DNA of 64,000 bases from Pogonophryne albipinna (lineage: Eukaryota; Chordata; Actinopteri; Perciformes; Artedidraconidae), in assembly GCA_028583405.1 (NCBI GenBank), contig CM053260.1:29870538-29934537 (forward strand). The letters are read 5' to 3'. Both the position numbers and the translations under genes were made by a program. Below, one piece after another: positions 35,901 to 48,866 of the stretch (positions within the stretch are counted from its first letter, which is position 1; each line of letters starts with the position of its first letter). The notes beneath the pieces are model-generated. The model saw nothing but the letters and a program-made list of their open reading frames with translations. It had not been told where the DNA came from and searched no databases.

Positions 35901-38900
35901 CCCTCTGATGCTGCCTCAGAGATACAGCGACCGCGTGGAGAAGGCCCGCGTGCCACACTCCTCCTTCGTCAAAGTAAAACTCTGTTCCTATGATTGTCCT
36001 TCTTAGTGTTTTTCTTTTACCAACATAATGCATTTGTGTGTTTTCTAGATGTGTCACAAGTGTAACGGCTGTGGAAGAACCCGCTGTGTCGGCTGCCATG
36101 GAAGAGGACAGGTGAGACGTCCTGTTTTAAACCTGATTTAAAGGATTTATTAAGAGTTTGAGAACGTTATGGGTTGGGTAACATGAGCCAAAGAAACGCC
36201 TCACAATTTAGAAATGATATATTTATTATAAAGTATATCGATATTGGGATATAAGACTGGGTATCGTCTTAGATTGAAATGATCTTACCATGACCTAAGT
36301 GTGTTTTCCTGGTTTGAAATGCTGCATTACAGTAAAGTGATGTCATTTCCTGAACTCATTAAATCCACATTACTGATTATATTACTTTGTTTAAAAACTA
36401 GAAATGATAAATATTTGGCATATTTCCTCCCCAAAAATGTAAAGAGGAATGGGTTATGAAGGTGTCTTCGTGTTGATCGACTTATCGTTTCAGCTCGTCT
36501 CTCTCTGTATTTGTTAACATACCTTTGTTTTATATAAAATGTAGGATAAAACGCTGCCTCTCTCTTTCTGATTCTGCAGAAACGCTGTCCGTTCTGCCAC
36601 GGTCACGGTCGCTCCAGAAACAAACGCTGCAACTCCTGCAACGGCCGAGGACGCAAGAGGTGAGAGACTCAACGCTCACTTTTACCCTTATCTTTTCTCA
36701 GCCGCGGCTCCGCGGATTTCCCAGCCTGAGCTCAGCCTGAACTCAGCCTGAACTCAGCCTGAACTCAGCCTGAACTCAGCCTGAACTCAGCCTGAACTCA
36801 GCCTGAACTCAGCCTGAACTCATCCTGAACTCAGCCTGAACTCAGCCTGAACTCAGCCTGAGCTCATCCTGAACTCAGCCTGAACTCAGCCTGAACTCAT
36901 CCTGAGCTCAGCCTGAGCTCAGCCTGAACTGAGTGTTGCAAAAAGACGACTAAGTGTTGCAAAAAGACTACTAAGTGTTGCAAAAAGACGACTAAGTGTT
37001 GCAAAAAGACTACTTAGTGTTGCAAAAAGACTACTTAGTGTTGCAAAAAGACAACTAAGTGTTGCAAAAAGACGACTAAGTGTTGCAAAAAGACTACTAA
37101 GTGTTGCAAAAAGACGACTACGTGTTGCAAAAAGACGACTAAGTGTTGCAAAAAGACTACTAAGTGTTGCAAAAAGACGACTACGTGTTGCAAAAAGACG
37201 ACTACGTGTTGCAAAAAGACTACTTAGTGTTGCAAAAAGACGACTAATTGTTGCAAAAAGACGACTAATTGTTGCAAAAAGACAACTAAGTGTTGCAAAA
37301 AGACTACTAAGTGTTGCAAAAAGACAACTTATTGTTGCAAAAAGACTACTAAGTGTTGCAAAAAGATGACTAAGTGTTGCAAAAAGACTACTAAGTGTTG
37401 CAAAAAGACGACTAAGTGTTGCAAAAAGACTACTAAGTGTTGCAAAAAGACTACTTAGTGTTGCAAAAAGTCTACTAAGTGTTGCAAAAGACTACTAAGT
37501 GTTGCAAAAAGACTACTTAGTGTTGCAAAAAGACAACTTAGTGTTGCAAAAAGACTACTAAGTGTTGCAAAAAGACTACTAAGTGTTGCAAAAAGACTAC
37601 TTAGTGTTGCAAAAAGACTACTAAGTGTTGCAAAAAGACGACTACGTGTTGCAAAAAGACTACTAAATGCTGCAAAAAGACTACTTAGTGTTGCAAAAAG
37701 ACGACTACGTGTTGCAAAAAGACGACTAAGTGTTGCAAAAAGACTACTAAGTGTTGCAAAAAGACTACTAAGTGTTGCAAAAAGACGACTACGTGTTGCA
37801 AAAAGACGACTACGTGTTGCAAAAAGACTACTTAGTGTTGCAAAAAGACTACTTAGTGTTGCAAAAAGACAACTAAGTGTTGCAAAAAGACTACTAAGTG
37901 TTGCAAAAAGACTACTAAGTGTTGCAAAAAGACGACTAAGTGTTGCAAAAAGACTACTAAGTGTTGCAAAAAGACGACTAAGTGTTGCAAAAAGACTACT
38001 AAGTGTTGCAAAAAGACTACTACGTGTTGCAAAAAGACTACTAAGTGTTGCAAAAAGACTACTAAGTGTTGCAAAAAGACTACTTAGTGTTGCAAAAAGA
38101 CTACTTAGTGTTGCAAAAAGACGACTACGTGTTGCAAAAAGAGGACTAAGTGTTGCAAAAAGACAACTAAGTGTTGCAAAAAGACTACTAAGTGTTGCAA
38201 AAAGACAACTTAGTGTTGCAAAAAGACTACTAAGTGTTGCAAAAAGACGACTAAGTGTTGCAAATAGACTACTAAGTGTTGCAAAAAGACGACTAAGTGT
38301 TGCAAAAAGAGGACTAAGTGTTGCAAAAAGACTACTTAGTGTTGCAAAAAGACGACTACGTGTTGCAAAAAGAGGACTAAGTGTTGCAAAAAGACAACTA
38401 AGTGTTGCAAAAAGACTACTAAGTGTTGCAAAAAGACAACTTAGTGTTGCAAAAAGACTACTAAGTGTTGCAAAAAGACAACTTAGTGTTGCAAATAGAC
38501 TACTAAGTGTTGCAAAAAGACGACTACGTGTTGCAAAAAGACGACTAAGTGTTGCAAAAAGACTACTAAGTGTTGCAAAAAGACGACTACGTGTTGCAAA
38601 AAGACGACTACGTGTTGCAAAAAGACGACTACGTGTTGCAAAAAGACTACTTAGTGTTGCAAAAAGACGACTAATTGTTGCAAAAAGACGACTAAGTGTT
38701 GCAAAAAGACTAGTTAGTGTTGCAAAAAGACTACTTAGTGTTGTAAAAAGGAGACCCTAAATGACTACAAAATGATGAGAAAAGACTTTAAAGTTGAGCT
38801 GTGGACGCGCTGGACCACAAAGGATTTCTGATTGTGACTTTAGGCTGAATAATATTCCACCATCTGATGCTTTCTCCTGCTCCTCCTCTCAGGTGCATCT

Positions 38901-41900
38901 CCTGCCATGGGATGGGCTATAAGACCTGCTCTGTGTGTCAGGGCAGTCAGAACATGCTGCACTCCATCCAGCTCACGGTCACATGGTAAGAACTCCTGCT
39001 TCTGCACGTCTGCTTCATCGTCTTTTTTAGGTTTAAAAATACGTTTTTTGGGTTTGCAGGAAGAACAACATTAGCAACTTTATCCCCGACCGCCAGCCGG
39101 ATTTCCCCGACAAGAACTTTGAGAATGTTTCAGGAGACCCTTTCTTCATCGATGAGAGTAACCTGGTGAAAACAAACCACTGCTCACTTTTGTCCCTTTC
39201 CTCCTTTTCTTTTTGAAAACTTTCTTTTTGTTTTGACAATACATAATAGACATACACAAAACACTACATTGAAAATACACATAATACACAGAAACATGCA
39301 CAAAACAACAGTATTTCGGAGGGCAGAGGTGCAGAAAGTACATTGTTCAATCACAGACTCATTATGGTCCATGGGAAAGTCTGATTTCTCAAGGCTTTTT
39401 CTCCTTAATTCTGTTAGGATATGTTTAATTATAGTGCCGCTGTTAATTCCATATCTGCATGCATGTGATACAGATCACCAGCTGGAGAAGTTTGTCCACC
39501 TTCTCTCTGAATATACAGTACATTACTGAATTGTAGTTAAAGGTCCCCTATTATACTGTTCTTCATCAAGATATTATAGGTCTCAGATATATCCAGAGCC
39601 TGTCTCTGATTGGCTGAAACACCAAACAGATCATTGCAGCTTTACCCATAATCCCCTCTGTTTCAGGCCTGTTTCCAAAATGCTGATTCTCTGTCTGTTA
39701 CTTTAGATGAAAATAAGGAGCCCCTCCCCACGCCCCTCTGAGAAACATTTGGTTACAAATAACTCAATGGAGCTCTAGAGGAGATTCAGGTGATAATGGG
39801 GAAGGGGGGGGTGTTACCTTGGTTGCTGATTGGCTAATGGTTACACAAGACAAAACATCGTTATGACATCATAAAGTGGCCAAAATCTGCTCAGCTGATT
39901 TTCAGACAGGTTTTTATAGAAATGGATCAAAAAGAGAGAATCTTTGTTCCTGAAACTTTCAGAGTCTCTTTCCACAGAGGGGACACATGTTGATGTAGAA
40001 GAGACATGAAGAAGAGGGGACACATGTTGATGTAGAAGAGACATGAAGAAGAGGGGACACATGTTGATGTAGAAGAGACATGAAGAAGAGGGGACACATG
40101 TTGATGTAGAAGAGACATGAAGAAGAGGGGACACATGGTGATGTAGAAGAGACATGGAGAAGAGGGGACACATGTTGATGTAGAAGAGACATGGAGAAGA
40201 GGGGACACATGTTGATGTAGAAGAGACATGGAGAAGAGGGGGACACATGTTGATGTAGAAGAGACATGAAGAAGAGGGGGACACATGTTGATGTAGAAGA
40301 GACATGAAGAAGAGGGGACACATGTTGATGTAGAAGAGACATGAAGAAGAGGGGACACATGTTGATGTGGAAGAGACATGAATAAGAGGGGACACATGTT
40401 GATGTAGAAGAGACATGAAGAAGAGGGGACACATGTTGATGTAGAAGAGACATGGAGAAGAGGGGACACATGGTGATGTAGAAGAGACATGAGGAAGAGG
40501 GGACACATGTTGATGTAGAAGAGACATGGAGAAGAGAGGACACATGTGATGTAGAAGAGACATGAAGAAGAGGGGACACATGTTGATGTAGAAGAGACAT
40601 GAAGAAGAGGGGACACATGTTGATGTAGAAGAGACATGAAGAAGTGGATTTTTCATAATAGAGGACCTTTCATATTTACATTTACCCCAGACCTCCTGCC
40701 GCTCTGTAGCAATCGATTAGAAGTTGTGGTGTGTGTGGTAGTTGTCACATAGCACACACACCACTGCTCACCACCTGCTGAATCAACCAGCAGAGGGTTC
40801 AGTCTGTGTTGATGTTAATCAATCAATCAATGTTTATTTATATAGCCCAATATCACAAATGTTACATTTGTCTCAGTGGACTTCACAGTTTTGTACAAAA
40901 TATCAGTATGACAATACGACGATGTGTGTGTGTCTTCTCCTTCCCTCCAGGTTTATCCCATCCAGGGTTTCCCCGATCAGGAGATCTGTGATGTTACCAC
41001 AAAGATGATCAACGAACACTACGGGCGCTTCAGCTCCACCAGCCGCATCCTGCAGCAGGTTGCACACAAACATGGACCTCAAAATGTGTCTGAAAGAGAG
41101 GCAAAAAACTGAAGGGAGATGTAAAACAACCACAAGGAGAGATATACAAGACTACAAAGTATAGAAAATGACTACAAAATGACAAAAAACAAGCCAAAGA
41201 GAAGCTAAAAGACCACAAAGTGAGAAAGAAAAGACAACAAAACAACCATAAAAGATACTTAAAAACCTCATAAGGGTGTTTTGCACCCAGCGCCCAGATG
41301 ACCAAGTTAAGGAAAAAATTACTACAAATCAACTCAAAACAACAACAAAAAATGCTCAAAGACTACAGAATGGTGAAAAAGATTACGAATTGAAACACTA
41401 CAACCAAAAAGAGATGTAGAAAAAAAAATACAGTGACACAAAAACACTACAAAGTATTTCAAAATGACTAGAAAGTGATGCAAAAAAGACGACAAAATGA
41501 CACAAAACAATAACAGGGACTACAAAGTAACAACAAGACTACAAAAAGGTTCCAAATGACTACAAAGTGACACAAAATGACTTAAAGAACATCCAAAAAG
41601 ACTACAAAAAGTGATGCATAATGACTACAAGACATCAACAGAGACTACAAAGTAGCAAAAAGACTACAAAAGGACTACAAAGTAGCAACAAGACTACAAA
41701 AGGGTGCTAAAGGACTACAAAGTAGCAACAATACTACAAAAGGGTGCTAAAGGACTACAAAGTAACAAAAAGACTACAAAAGGGTGCTAAAGGACTACAA
41801 AGTAGCAACAATACTACAAAAGGGTGCTAAAGGACTACAAAGACTACAAAAGGGTGCTAAAGGACTACAAAGTAACAAAAAGACTACAAAAGGGTGCCAA

Positions 41901-43840
41901 AGGACTACAAAGTAACAAAAAGACTACAAAAGGGTGCCAAAGGACTACAAAGTAACAAAAAGACTACCAAAGGGTGCCAAAGGACTACAAAGTAGCAAAA
42001 AGACTACAAAAGGGTGCCAAAGGACTACAAAGTAACAAAAAGACTACCAAAGGACTACAAAGTAACACAAAGACTACCAAAGGGTGCTAAAGGACTACAA
42101 AGTAACACAAACACTACCAAAGGACTACAAAGTAACAAACAGACTACTAAAGGGTGCCAAAGGACTACAAAGACTACAAAAGGGTGCTAAAGGACTACAA
42201 AGTAACAAAAAGACTACAAAAGGGTGCCAAAGGACTACAAAGTAACAAAAAGACTACAAAAGGGTGCCAAAGGACTACAAAGTAACACAAAGATTACAAA
42301 AGGGTGCTAAAGGACTACAAAGTAACAAAAAGACTACCAAAGGACTACAAAGTAACACAAAGACTACAAAAGGGTGCTAAAGGACTACAAAGTAACAAAA
42401 ACACTACCAAAGGACTACAAAGTAGCAAACAGACTACTAAAGGGTGCCAAAGGACTACAAAGACTACAAAAGGGTGCTAAAGGACTACAAAGTAACAAAA
42501 AGACTACAAAAGGGTGCCAAAGGACTACAAAGTAACAAACAGACTACTAAAGGGTGCCAAAGGACTACAAAGGGACAAAAAGACTACAAAAGGGTACTAA
42601 AGGACTACAAAGTAACAAACAGACTACTAAAGGGTGCAAAGGACTATAAAGACTACAAAAGGGTGCTAAAGGACTACAAAGTAACAAAAAGACTACAAAA
42701 GGGTGCCAAAGGACTACAAAGTAACAAACAGACTACTAAAGGGTGCCAAATGACTACAAAGGGACAAAAAGACTACAAAAGGGTACTAAAGGACTACAAA
42801 GTAACAAAAAGACTACCAAAGGACTACAAAGTAACACAAAGACTACCAAAGGGTGCTAAAGGACTACAAAGTAACAAAAACACTACCAAAGGACTACAAA
42901 GTAACAAAACAGACTACTAAAGGGTGCCAAAGGACTACAAAGAATACAAAAGGGTGCTAAAGGACTACAAAGTAACAAAAAAAGACTACAAAAGGGTGCC
43001 AAAGGACTACAAAGTAACAAAAAGACTACAAAAGGGTGCCAAAGGACTACAAAGTAACACAAAGATTACAAAAGGGTGCTAAAGGACTACAAAGTAACAA
43101 AAAGACTACCAAAGGACTACAAAGTAACACAAAGACTACAAAAGGGTGCTAAAGGACTACAAAGTAACAAAAACACTACCAAAGGACTACAAAGTAGCAA
43201 ACAGACTACTAAAGGGTGCCAAAGGACTACAAAGACTACAAAAGGGTGCTAAAGGACTACAAAGTAACAAAAAGACTACAAAAGGGTGCCAAAGGACTAC
43301 AAAGTAACAAACAGACTACTAAAGGGTGCCAAAGGACTACAAAGGGACAAAAAGACTACAAAAGGGTACTAAAGGACTACAAAGTAACAAACAGACTACT
43401 AAAGGGTGCCAAAGGACTATAAAGACTACAAAAGGGTGCTAAAGGACTACAAAGTAACAAAAAGACTACAAAAGGGTGCCAAAGGACTACAAAGTAACAA
43501 ACAGACTACTAAAGGGTGCCAAATGACTACAAAGGGACAAAAGGACTACAAATTAACAAAAAGACTACAAAAGGGTGTCAAATGACTACAAAAAGTGATG
43601 CTAATATCAAAAATTGATGTTTAAAAACTACAAAGTGATGCATAATGACCGTACATTTCCCTCCCTAAAGATGACTCTCACCACTCTCTCCCCTCCCTCT
43701 CTCAGCGGCAGACCATCGAGCTGGTTCCTCTCACCCACGCTATCTACACGTACAGCGGGAAGGACTTCAGCTTCTTCGTCTACGGGGTGGAGAACCAGGT
43801 GTTCGCTGCCAAATACCCCTCCGCCTGCTCCATCTTATAA
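32989..43840 (+). CDS. ssuh2: SSUH2 homologue, right copy (11 exons, first coding exon not found)
   Basis: Exons: 32989-33081, 33163-33247, 33537-33666, 35556-35616, 35849-35973, 36049-36111, 36580-36659, 38893-38985, 39060-39165, 40951-41058, 43706-43840 (TAA at 43838). Exon lengths (93, 85, 130, 61, 125, 63, 80, 93, 106, 108, 135) are the same as in the left copy and no coding difference was seen. Visible residues 166-230, encoded by the 36049, 36580 and 38893 exons, form the cysteine-rich DnaJ-like block with five CXXCXGXG motifs, expected to bind zinc by family analogy. The N-terminal part is proline-rich (SAPPPGFLDD, YPPPPAYVPQPE). The donor after the 40951 exon reads GTTGCA, against GTGCAC in the left copy; both keep GT. 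Whether this copy is expressed separately depends on whether the duplication is real. Confidence 0.93.
34895..35450. mobile_element. Probable dispersed element in intron (right arm)
   Basis: Mirrors 12655-13215 with SNPs and small indels near 35100. 33667-34894 of this intron shows nothing recognisable. Confidence 0.35.
36720..36930. repeat. 11-bp minisatellite (right arm)
   Basis: About 18 units of GAACTCAGCCT/GAGCTCAGCCT, starting about 60 bp after the exon at 36580-36659. It is shorter than the left array. Confidence 0.94.
36931..38748. repeat. 21-bp minisatellite (right arm)
   Basis: About 86 units of AAGTGTTGCAAAAAGACTAC-type. The order of unit variants differs in places from the left arm. 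The outer edge jumps directly from TGTTGTAAAAAGG to AGACCCTAAATG, showing the deletion relative to the left arm. Confidence 0.94.
39539..40670 (-). mobile_element. Element B with 37-bp array (right arm)
   Basis: Mirrors 7175-8307. The array (39977-40646, about 18 units) contains unit-level differences such as GGGGGACAC length changes and a CATGTGATG deletion. Confidence 0.78.
40817..40890 (-). mobile_element. LINE/SINE 3' tail (right arm)
   Basis: (AATC)n followed by TGTTTATTTATATAGCCC, mirror of 6961-7029. Confidence 0.55.
41600..43595. repeat. 40-bp minisatellite in last ssuh2 intron (right arm)
   Basis: Units contain GGACTACAAAGTAACAAAAA and GACTACAAAAGGGTGC. The 772-bp higher-order period is kept (the block at 42444 recurs at 43216). 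Decayed copies lie at 41100-41600. Confidence 0.93.
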
Positions 43841-43919
43841 ACATATCTCACATATATATATATATATATATAACCCCCTATAGTCAAATCGAACCCAATG
43901 TCACAAAACACGTTTGTCT

Positions 43920-44595
43920 TCACACATCCTTTACTCAAGTAGAAGTACAGATACTCGTGTTTAAAATACTCTGGTGAAAGTAGAAGTACTGACTAAACTT
44001 CTTTACTCAAGTAAAAGTAAAGAGGCTCTGAAATGTACTTCAGTAAAAAGTACCCATAACTAGCAGCTGTTTTAAAGAGTACCTGACCTCCCTTTATATT
44101 AATAGAACAATAATGTCATTGTTAGCTAATGAATGTTTCCATGCTGAACAACGGCAACATGACAACGTTTCCATTGGTCCCTCTTCTTTAGAGAAGACCA
44201 GGAAATGATGGATACACGGATCGTGTTCAAATCAATAGGCACGCAATGACTCTAAAGAATAATGATCACGCCACCAAACACACATTAAGACTAAAGGAAC
44301 CAGCTGTTTGGGAAATGAGAGAAGTAGAAAGTACAGGTATTTGAGTTCAACATGTAAGAAGTAGAAAGTACAGGTATTTGAGTTCAACATGTAAGAAGTA
44401 GAAAGTACAGGTATTTGGGTTCAACATGTAAGAAGTAGAAAGTACAGGTATTTGTGTTCAACATGTAAGAAGTAGAAAGTACAGGTATTTGAGTTCAACA
44501 TGTAAGAAGTAGAAAGTACAGGTATTTGAGTTCAACATGAGAGAAGTAGAAAGTACAGGTATTTGGGTTCAACATGTAAGAAGTAGAAAGTAGAT
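43920..44595 (-). mobile_element. Element A copy with about 7 units (outer, right arm)
   Basis: Mirrors 3345-4005. The 400-bp tail is followed by seven 37-bp units (GTATTTGAGTTCAACATG-type). The terminal CAGAGATGG is missing. Confidence 0.8.
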
Positions 44596-45636
44596 TGCAG
44601 TAACTCACCTGTGATCGATAGAAAATTACTAACTGGTGCCTTCATGGTCTCCTCTGTGTGAAGATACGGTGCGTTCAATGACCAAACGAAGCCTTATCAT
44701 TATGCTAAACATCGTTAGACTAATTGTTCTTCAAGACAGGAAACTGACTCTTAAAACTGCAGTTGTATGTGGTTGTATCCATGTTTTGTGGTTACAGAAA
44801 CACATGTCCTAACTGCATTAAGGAAAGAAACTCCATCTTATTGTAGAGAAGGATTTTAGCTTTGACTACACAGTCCTTTTTCTTAGGTAGAAATCTTTAA
44901 ATATACAGGTATGCCAAATAAAGGCTTTAAAATGACCACAAAATGTAATATTAAAATCATTTTATATATATATATATATTCATCTCTTTATAAATACATC
45001 AATATATATATATATATCTTTTATATTAATTTATCACAGTGGCTACCAAAGATATTTACGAAAAACACGAGTTATACTAATTTGCCAGTTGCATTTCCAG
45101 TTGGCATATAAAAAAAAATATTACCTCCATTACAGAAAAGAGTCTTGCAATTAGGTTAAAACTAATTAAGCGTGTTTCTGTATCGGAAATCGTTTATACA
45201 GGCGCTGATATTATGGCTTGTGTATCTCCACTAATGAAGGAAACAGGCATTACAGGTCGAGTGCAGAATAATGGATCTATCTTTCCGTAACGAGGCCCCA
45301 GCAATCAGCATTTGAAACTCATTTTTACAGCTTGTTTATTATAAAAATAAGTATAAATATATTTAGATTAGTTTTTTTTTGTATGTTTCCTCTGTGTGTG
45401 AGGATACGGTGCGTTCAATTACCAAACGAAGCCTTAACATTACGCTAAAACATTTACATTGTATATGTTTGTAAAGGAAACTGACTCTTTAATCGTCACC
45501 TGTCTCAGTTTACTGCTGGGATGACCTTTAGGATTTTAAATCTGCATTTAAGAAGGAAATCCCATCTTCTTTCCCACATTTTGAATTCTAAATTACTCGG
45601 GATGCACGAGGATATCAGAACATAAAGACTTTAAAT
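44596..45636. other. Intergenic DNA with diverged duplications (right arm)
   Basis: Mirrors 2297-3344. No gene recognised. Confidence 0.6.
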
Positions 45637-45834
45637 CAGGGGTGTCCAACTCAAGGCCCGGGGGCCAAATCCGGCCCGCGACTTCATTTCATGTGGCCCC
45701 GCAAGAGCTCTGAAAGAATATAATATGTTTATTATACGGTTACAGGCCGATTTACAGAAGTACGATGTCCATAAACTACATGTCCCACAATGCATCTCAA
45801 ATTTCGACTTTTTTTTCTTAGAATTTGACTTTTT
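45637..45834 (+). mobile_element. hAT terminus CAGGGGTGTCCAACTC (right arm)
   Basis: Starts CAGGGGTGTCCAACTCAAGG at 45637. Mirror of 2101-2296. Confidence 0.65.
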
Positions 45835-46080
45835 GGGGCGGTGGTGGCGAAGTCCATAGGGACTTGGCTTGGCAACTGGAAGGTCACCAGTTCAAGTCCC
45901 GGAAAGACCAAGTGCTACCGAGGTGTCCCTGAGCAAGGCACCGTTCCCTACACTGCTCCCCGGGCGCCGTTCAAAATGGCAGCCCACTGCTCCTAACACT
46001 AGGATGGGTCAAATGCAGAGAAACCGATTCGTTACCTGGTACCTGTACTACGTAACGACAATAAGTTGAATCTATTTTTA
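45835..46080 (+). mobile_element. tRNA-derived SINE (right arm)
   Basis: Mirror of 1858-2100. The tRNA-like head with GTTCAAGTCCC (B box) is at 45891. Confidence 0.72.
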
Positions 46081-47096
46081 CAAAATGTCACTTCTTTTTT
46101 TTGTTTTTCCAGAATTTGGCTTTTCTTTTTAAATCATTTTGTGACATGCGCACTGAAGAGACTTGCAATAATTTTGCCCTCGACTTCTGCTTTCAGACGG
46201 AGTTAATTATTTAGTTATTATCAGATAATAATCCAATGCAGAGGCAATAATGTGTATTAAGATAACAGTAGGCATAATCAGAATGTGTATAATATACTTA
46301 AGCATCCATGAGCATCCAAATACTTAAAAGTAACAAAAAAGCACAAATCATTTCGAATTTTCTGAAATATATATATATGAAATCACTGGATTATAATTAG
46401 CATTAAAGCATCATTTTAATTTGTTGCGACAAGTAAAAGTGGAGCAAACTGTAATGGCTTTTTTTTATACTGCCAGGTATATTTATTTGATCAGAAGATA
46501 CTTTTCTGTAACGAGGCCCCAGCAATCAGCGTGTGATACTTGGCATCATTTTACTGCCTTTTTGAATATAAATAAGTATAAATATATGTAGATTTATTTT
46601 GTTTTCTTTGTATGTTAGAGTCTCAGGTTTCTGTATAAAATCCATCCAAATCTCATTTATCTTTTATAAAACATGTGGTTTCTGTTCAAGGATTGAACCA
46701 CTTTGACAGAGGAAATAAATGTTTAGAGACATAATAAATGTAAAGCTGGAGATTATTTCCAGGCTTCACACCGACTTCAATATGCTTTTTAAATATATTA
46801 TTTGATATCCATAATAAAAGGATTTCATGGTTTCAGTGTCTGAGTCTTCTGTGAAAACATTGTGAAAACACTAAGGAACATGTCAGTCTCTGACGCTCGG
46901 CCCCAGCAGGGGGTCAACTTTAGCTGTTGCAACACATTGTCGGAAACCCCATTATCTTTATAAATTCACCTTTCAATTAAAAAATATCATGTGATTAAAC
47001 ATTGATTTTTAATGATTGGAAGATTCATACAAGTAGTAGTACCAATACTGTTTCCATCAAAAAAGCGACAGGTGCTGTGACAGATCACACCTGCCA
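46081..47096. other. Intergenic AT-rich stretch (right arm)
   Basis: Mirrors 935-1857 except for about 100 bp at 46998-47096 that are absent from the left arm. No gene recognised. Confidence 0.6.
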
Positions 47097-47415
47097 CTAC
47101 TTATGCTAATGACCCCCTTTGTATGCTAATGACCCCGTTATGACCCCCTGTGTATGCTAATGACCCCGTTATGACCCCTTTGTATGCTAATGACCCCGTT
47201 ATGACCCCCTGTGTATGCTAATGACCCCGTTATGACCCCCTTTGTATGCTAATGGACCCCGTTATGACCCCCTTTGTATGCTAATGACCCCGTTATGACC
47301 CCCTGTGTATGCTAATGACCCCGTGATGACCCCCTTTGTATGCTAATGACCCCGTTATGACCCCCTTTGTATGCTAATGACCCCGTTATGACCCCCTTTG
47401 TATGCTAATGACCCA
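47097..47415. repeat. 31-bp minisatellite (right arm)
   Basis: About 10 units of TATGCTAATGACCCCGTTATGACCCCCTTTG type, shortened relative to the left arm. Confidence 0.92.
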
Positions 47416-47443
47416 GGGGGGTCAGCAAGCTAGCTCCCTGCGG

Positions 47444-47859
47444 CAGTGGCGGTTCTAGACCAATTTGACTGGGGGGGCCACTGGGGGGCCAGTTATTTTC
47501 TGAGGGGGGCACAATAAATGCAGGACGAAAAAGAGAACTAGACAGTATGAAGTAATTGCGCATAAGAAAACAATGCAATACAGTTATTGGTATTTGTTTC
47601 AGTACACTTATTTATTTCAGATATATCTTATAGTTATTACTGTTAGCTTCAGCTTAAGTTATAGTGCAATGTTTGCACTAACACCATATTTATATAAAAA
47701 TAAAGGCAATGAACAGTTACATCTCTACTTTACATAAGGGTGTCTGCACAATCTCACATTACGCGGTTTTTGGCAAACCGATGTACCAGAAAATATACAT
47801 TTAAAAAAAAACAAAAAAAAAAACGTTTCATTGTTAGGGGGCCACAGGGGGGTCAGAGG
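47444..47859 (+). mobile_element. Fragment with hAT-like terminus CAGTGGCGGTTCTAGACC (right arm)
   Basis: Mirror of 31-443. It could be one end of a larger element whose other end is GCCGCCACTG at 52552, but the flanking 8-mers CCCTGCGG and ACCATTAA do not match. Confidence 0.45.
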
Positions 47860-48866
47860 CAGTGTTGGGACTAACGCGTTACAAAGTAACTAGTACTCTA
47901 ACGCATTACTTTTTTAAATTCAGTAACTCAGTTACCGTTACTACATGGTGCGTTACTCCGTTACTGCGTTAGTTTTTTTATATAGTCAACATCCAGGCGA
48001 ACAGAGATGAGAACTGTACTTAAGTACAGTACTTGAGTAAATGTACTTAGATACTTCCTGTGTCACATGCGGAGACGGGCTGTGGGCGTGTTTTGTGTTG
48101 TTTACTAACAAGACTATCATGGCGGCGGAGCTCAAGTCTAGTTTCTCCACCTGGAGATATTCTCACTATTTTCACTTTTGTCGAGCACAAAGAAAAGAAA
48201 GTTTCTGTTAAATGTAAGTTGTGTCCTGGCGGGTCAAAGAGCTTATCTACTGCCCAAACCAGTCATTCAAATCTCTTAAAACATCTGCAAAAACAACATG
48301 CTGGGACGAAGCTAGTAACTAAGACCGGCACAGACCCAGACTCAGCCGACGCCACTCCACCTCCACCTAAGCAACAGCGGCTGGATTTTAACCAAGGGAC
48401 TGCTAGCCAGGGAAAAGTCGATAAAGCCATTGCACGGTATGTTGTAGAACACATGCAGGCTATTGCTACAGTGGAGTCATCCGCTTTCAGGGAGCTAGTT
48501 AGCATGATACCATGTCCCGGGCGGCACACGGCATATGGGACGGAAAAGTTGTTCCAACTACCTGGAGAAAGAATATACAAAAAATGGAAAGCCAGCTAAT
48601 ATCTATTGCAATCCAGATGCATATAATGCATGTCAAGTTTGATCAACAGATTTGTATTATTCTCCAATGCAATAACAGTACTGAAATGAAGGCTATAAGG
48701 GCATTACTTAGGCATACTTTTTTTAAGTAACTAAAACGTTACTTTTTCACAGTAACGGCATTACTTTTTTGGTGTAAGTAATCAGTAAAGTATCTGAGTT
48801 ACTTTTGAAATGAAGTAACTAGTAATGGTAACTAGTTACTGGTTTTCAGTAACTAGCACAACACTG
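47860..48866 (+). mobile_element. hAT transposon, internally deleted, BED-finger part retained
   Basis: Inverted ends CAGTGTTGGGACTAACGCGT at 47860 and, on the other strand at 48866, CAGTGTTGTGCTAGTTACTG. Both are followed by AGTTAC-rich subterminal repeats. The flanking 8-mers GTCAGAGG and TCTGTGTC differ, so there is no clear TSD. Its first bases are shared with the left arm (positions 1-30), so the palindrome boundary lies in or beyond this element. Confidence 0.75.
48060..48599 (+). pseudogene. hAT transposase N-terminus with BED zinc finger, broken
   Basis: The open frame carries a BED-type zinc finger with C52, C55, H75 and H80 (KCKLC ... HLQKQH) after FVEHKEKKVSV, then an ESSAFRELV motif, typical of ZBED/hAT transposases. 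A likely start ATG with MAAELKSSFSTWRY lies at 48119 in a different frame, so there is a frameshift before the finger. The catalytic and dimerisation regions are missing. The frame ends just before the 3' subterminal repeats. Confidence 0.8.

Larger units (their letters stand above)
26410..47889. repeat. Right arm of the giant inverted duplication
   Basis: Reverse complement of 1-22991, 21.5 kb against 23.0 kb. Most of the length difference comes from the element A array (about 2.4 kb shorter here) and the 57-bp array (about 1.1 kb longer here). A stretch equal to 9093-9350 of the left arm is missing near 38755. Confidence 0.96.
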
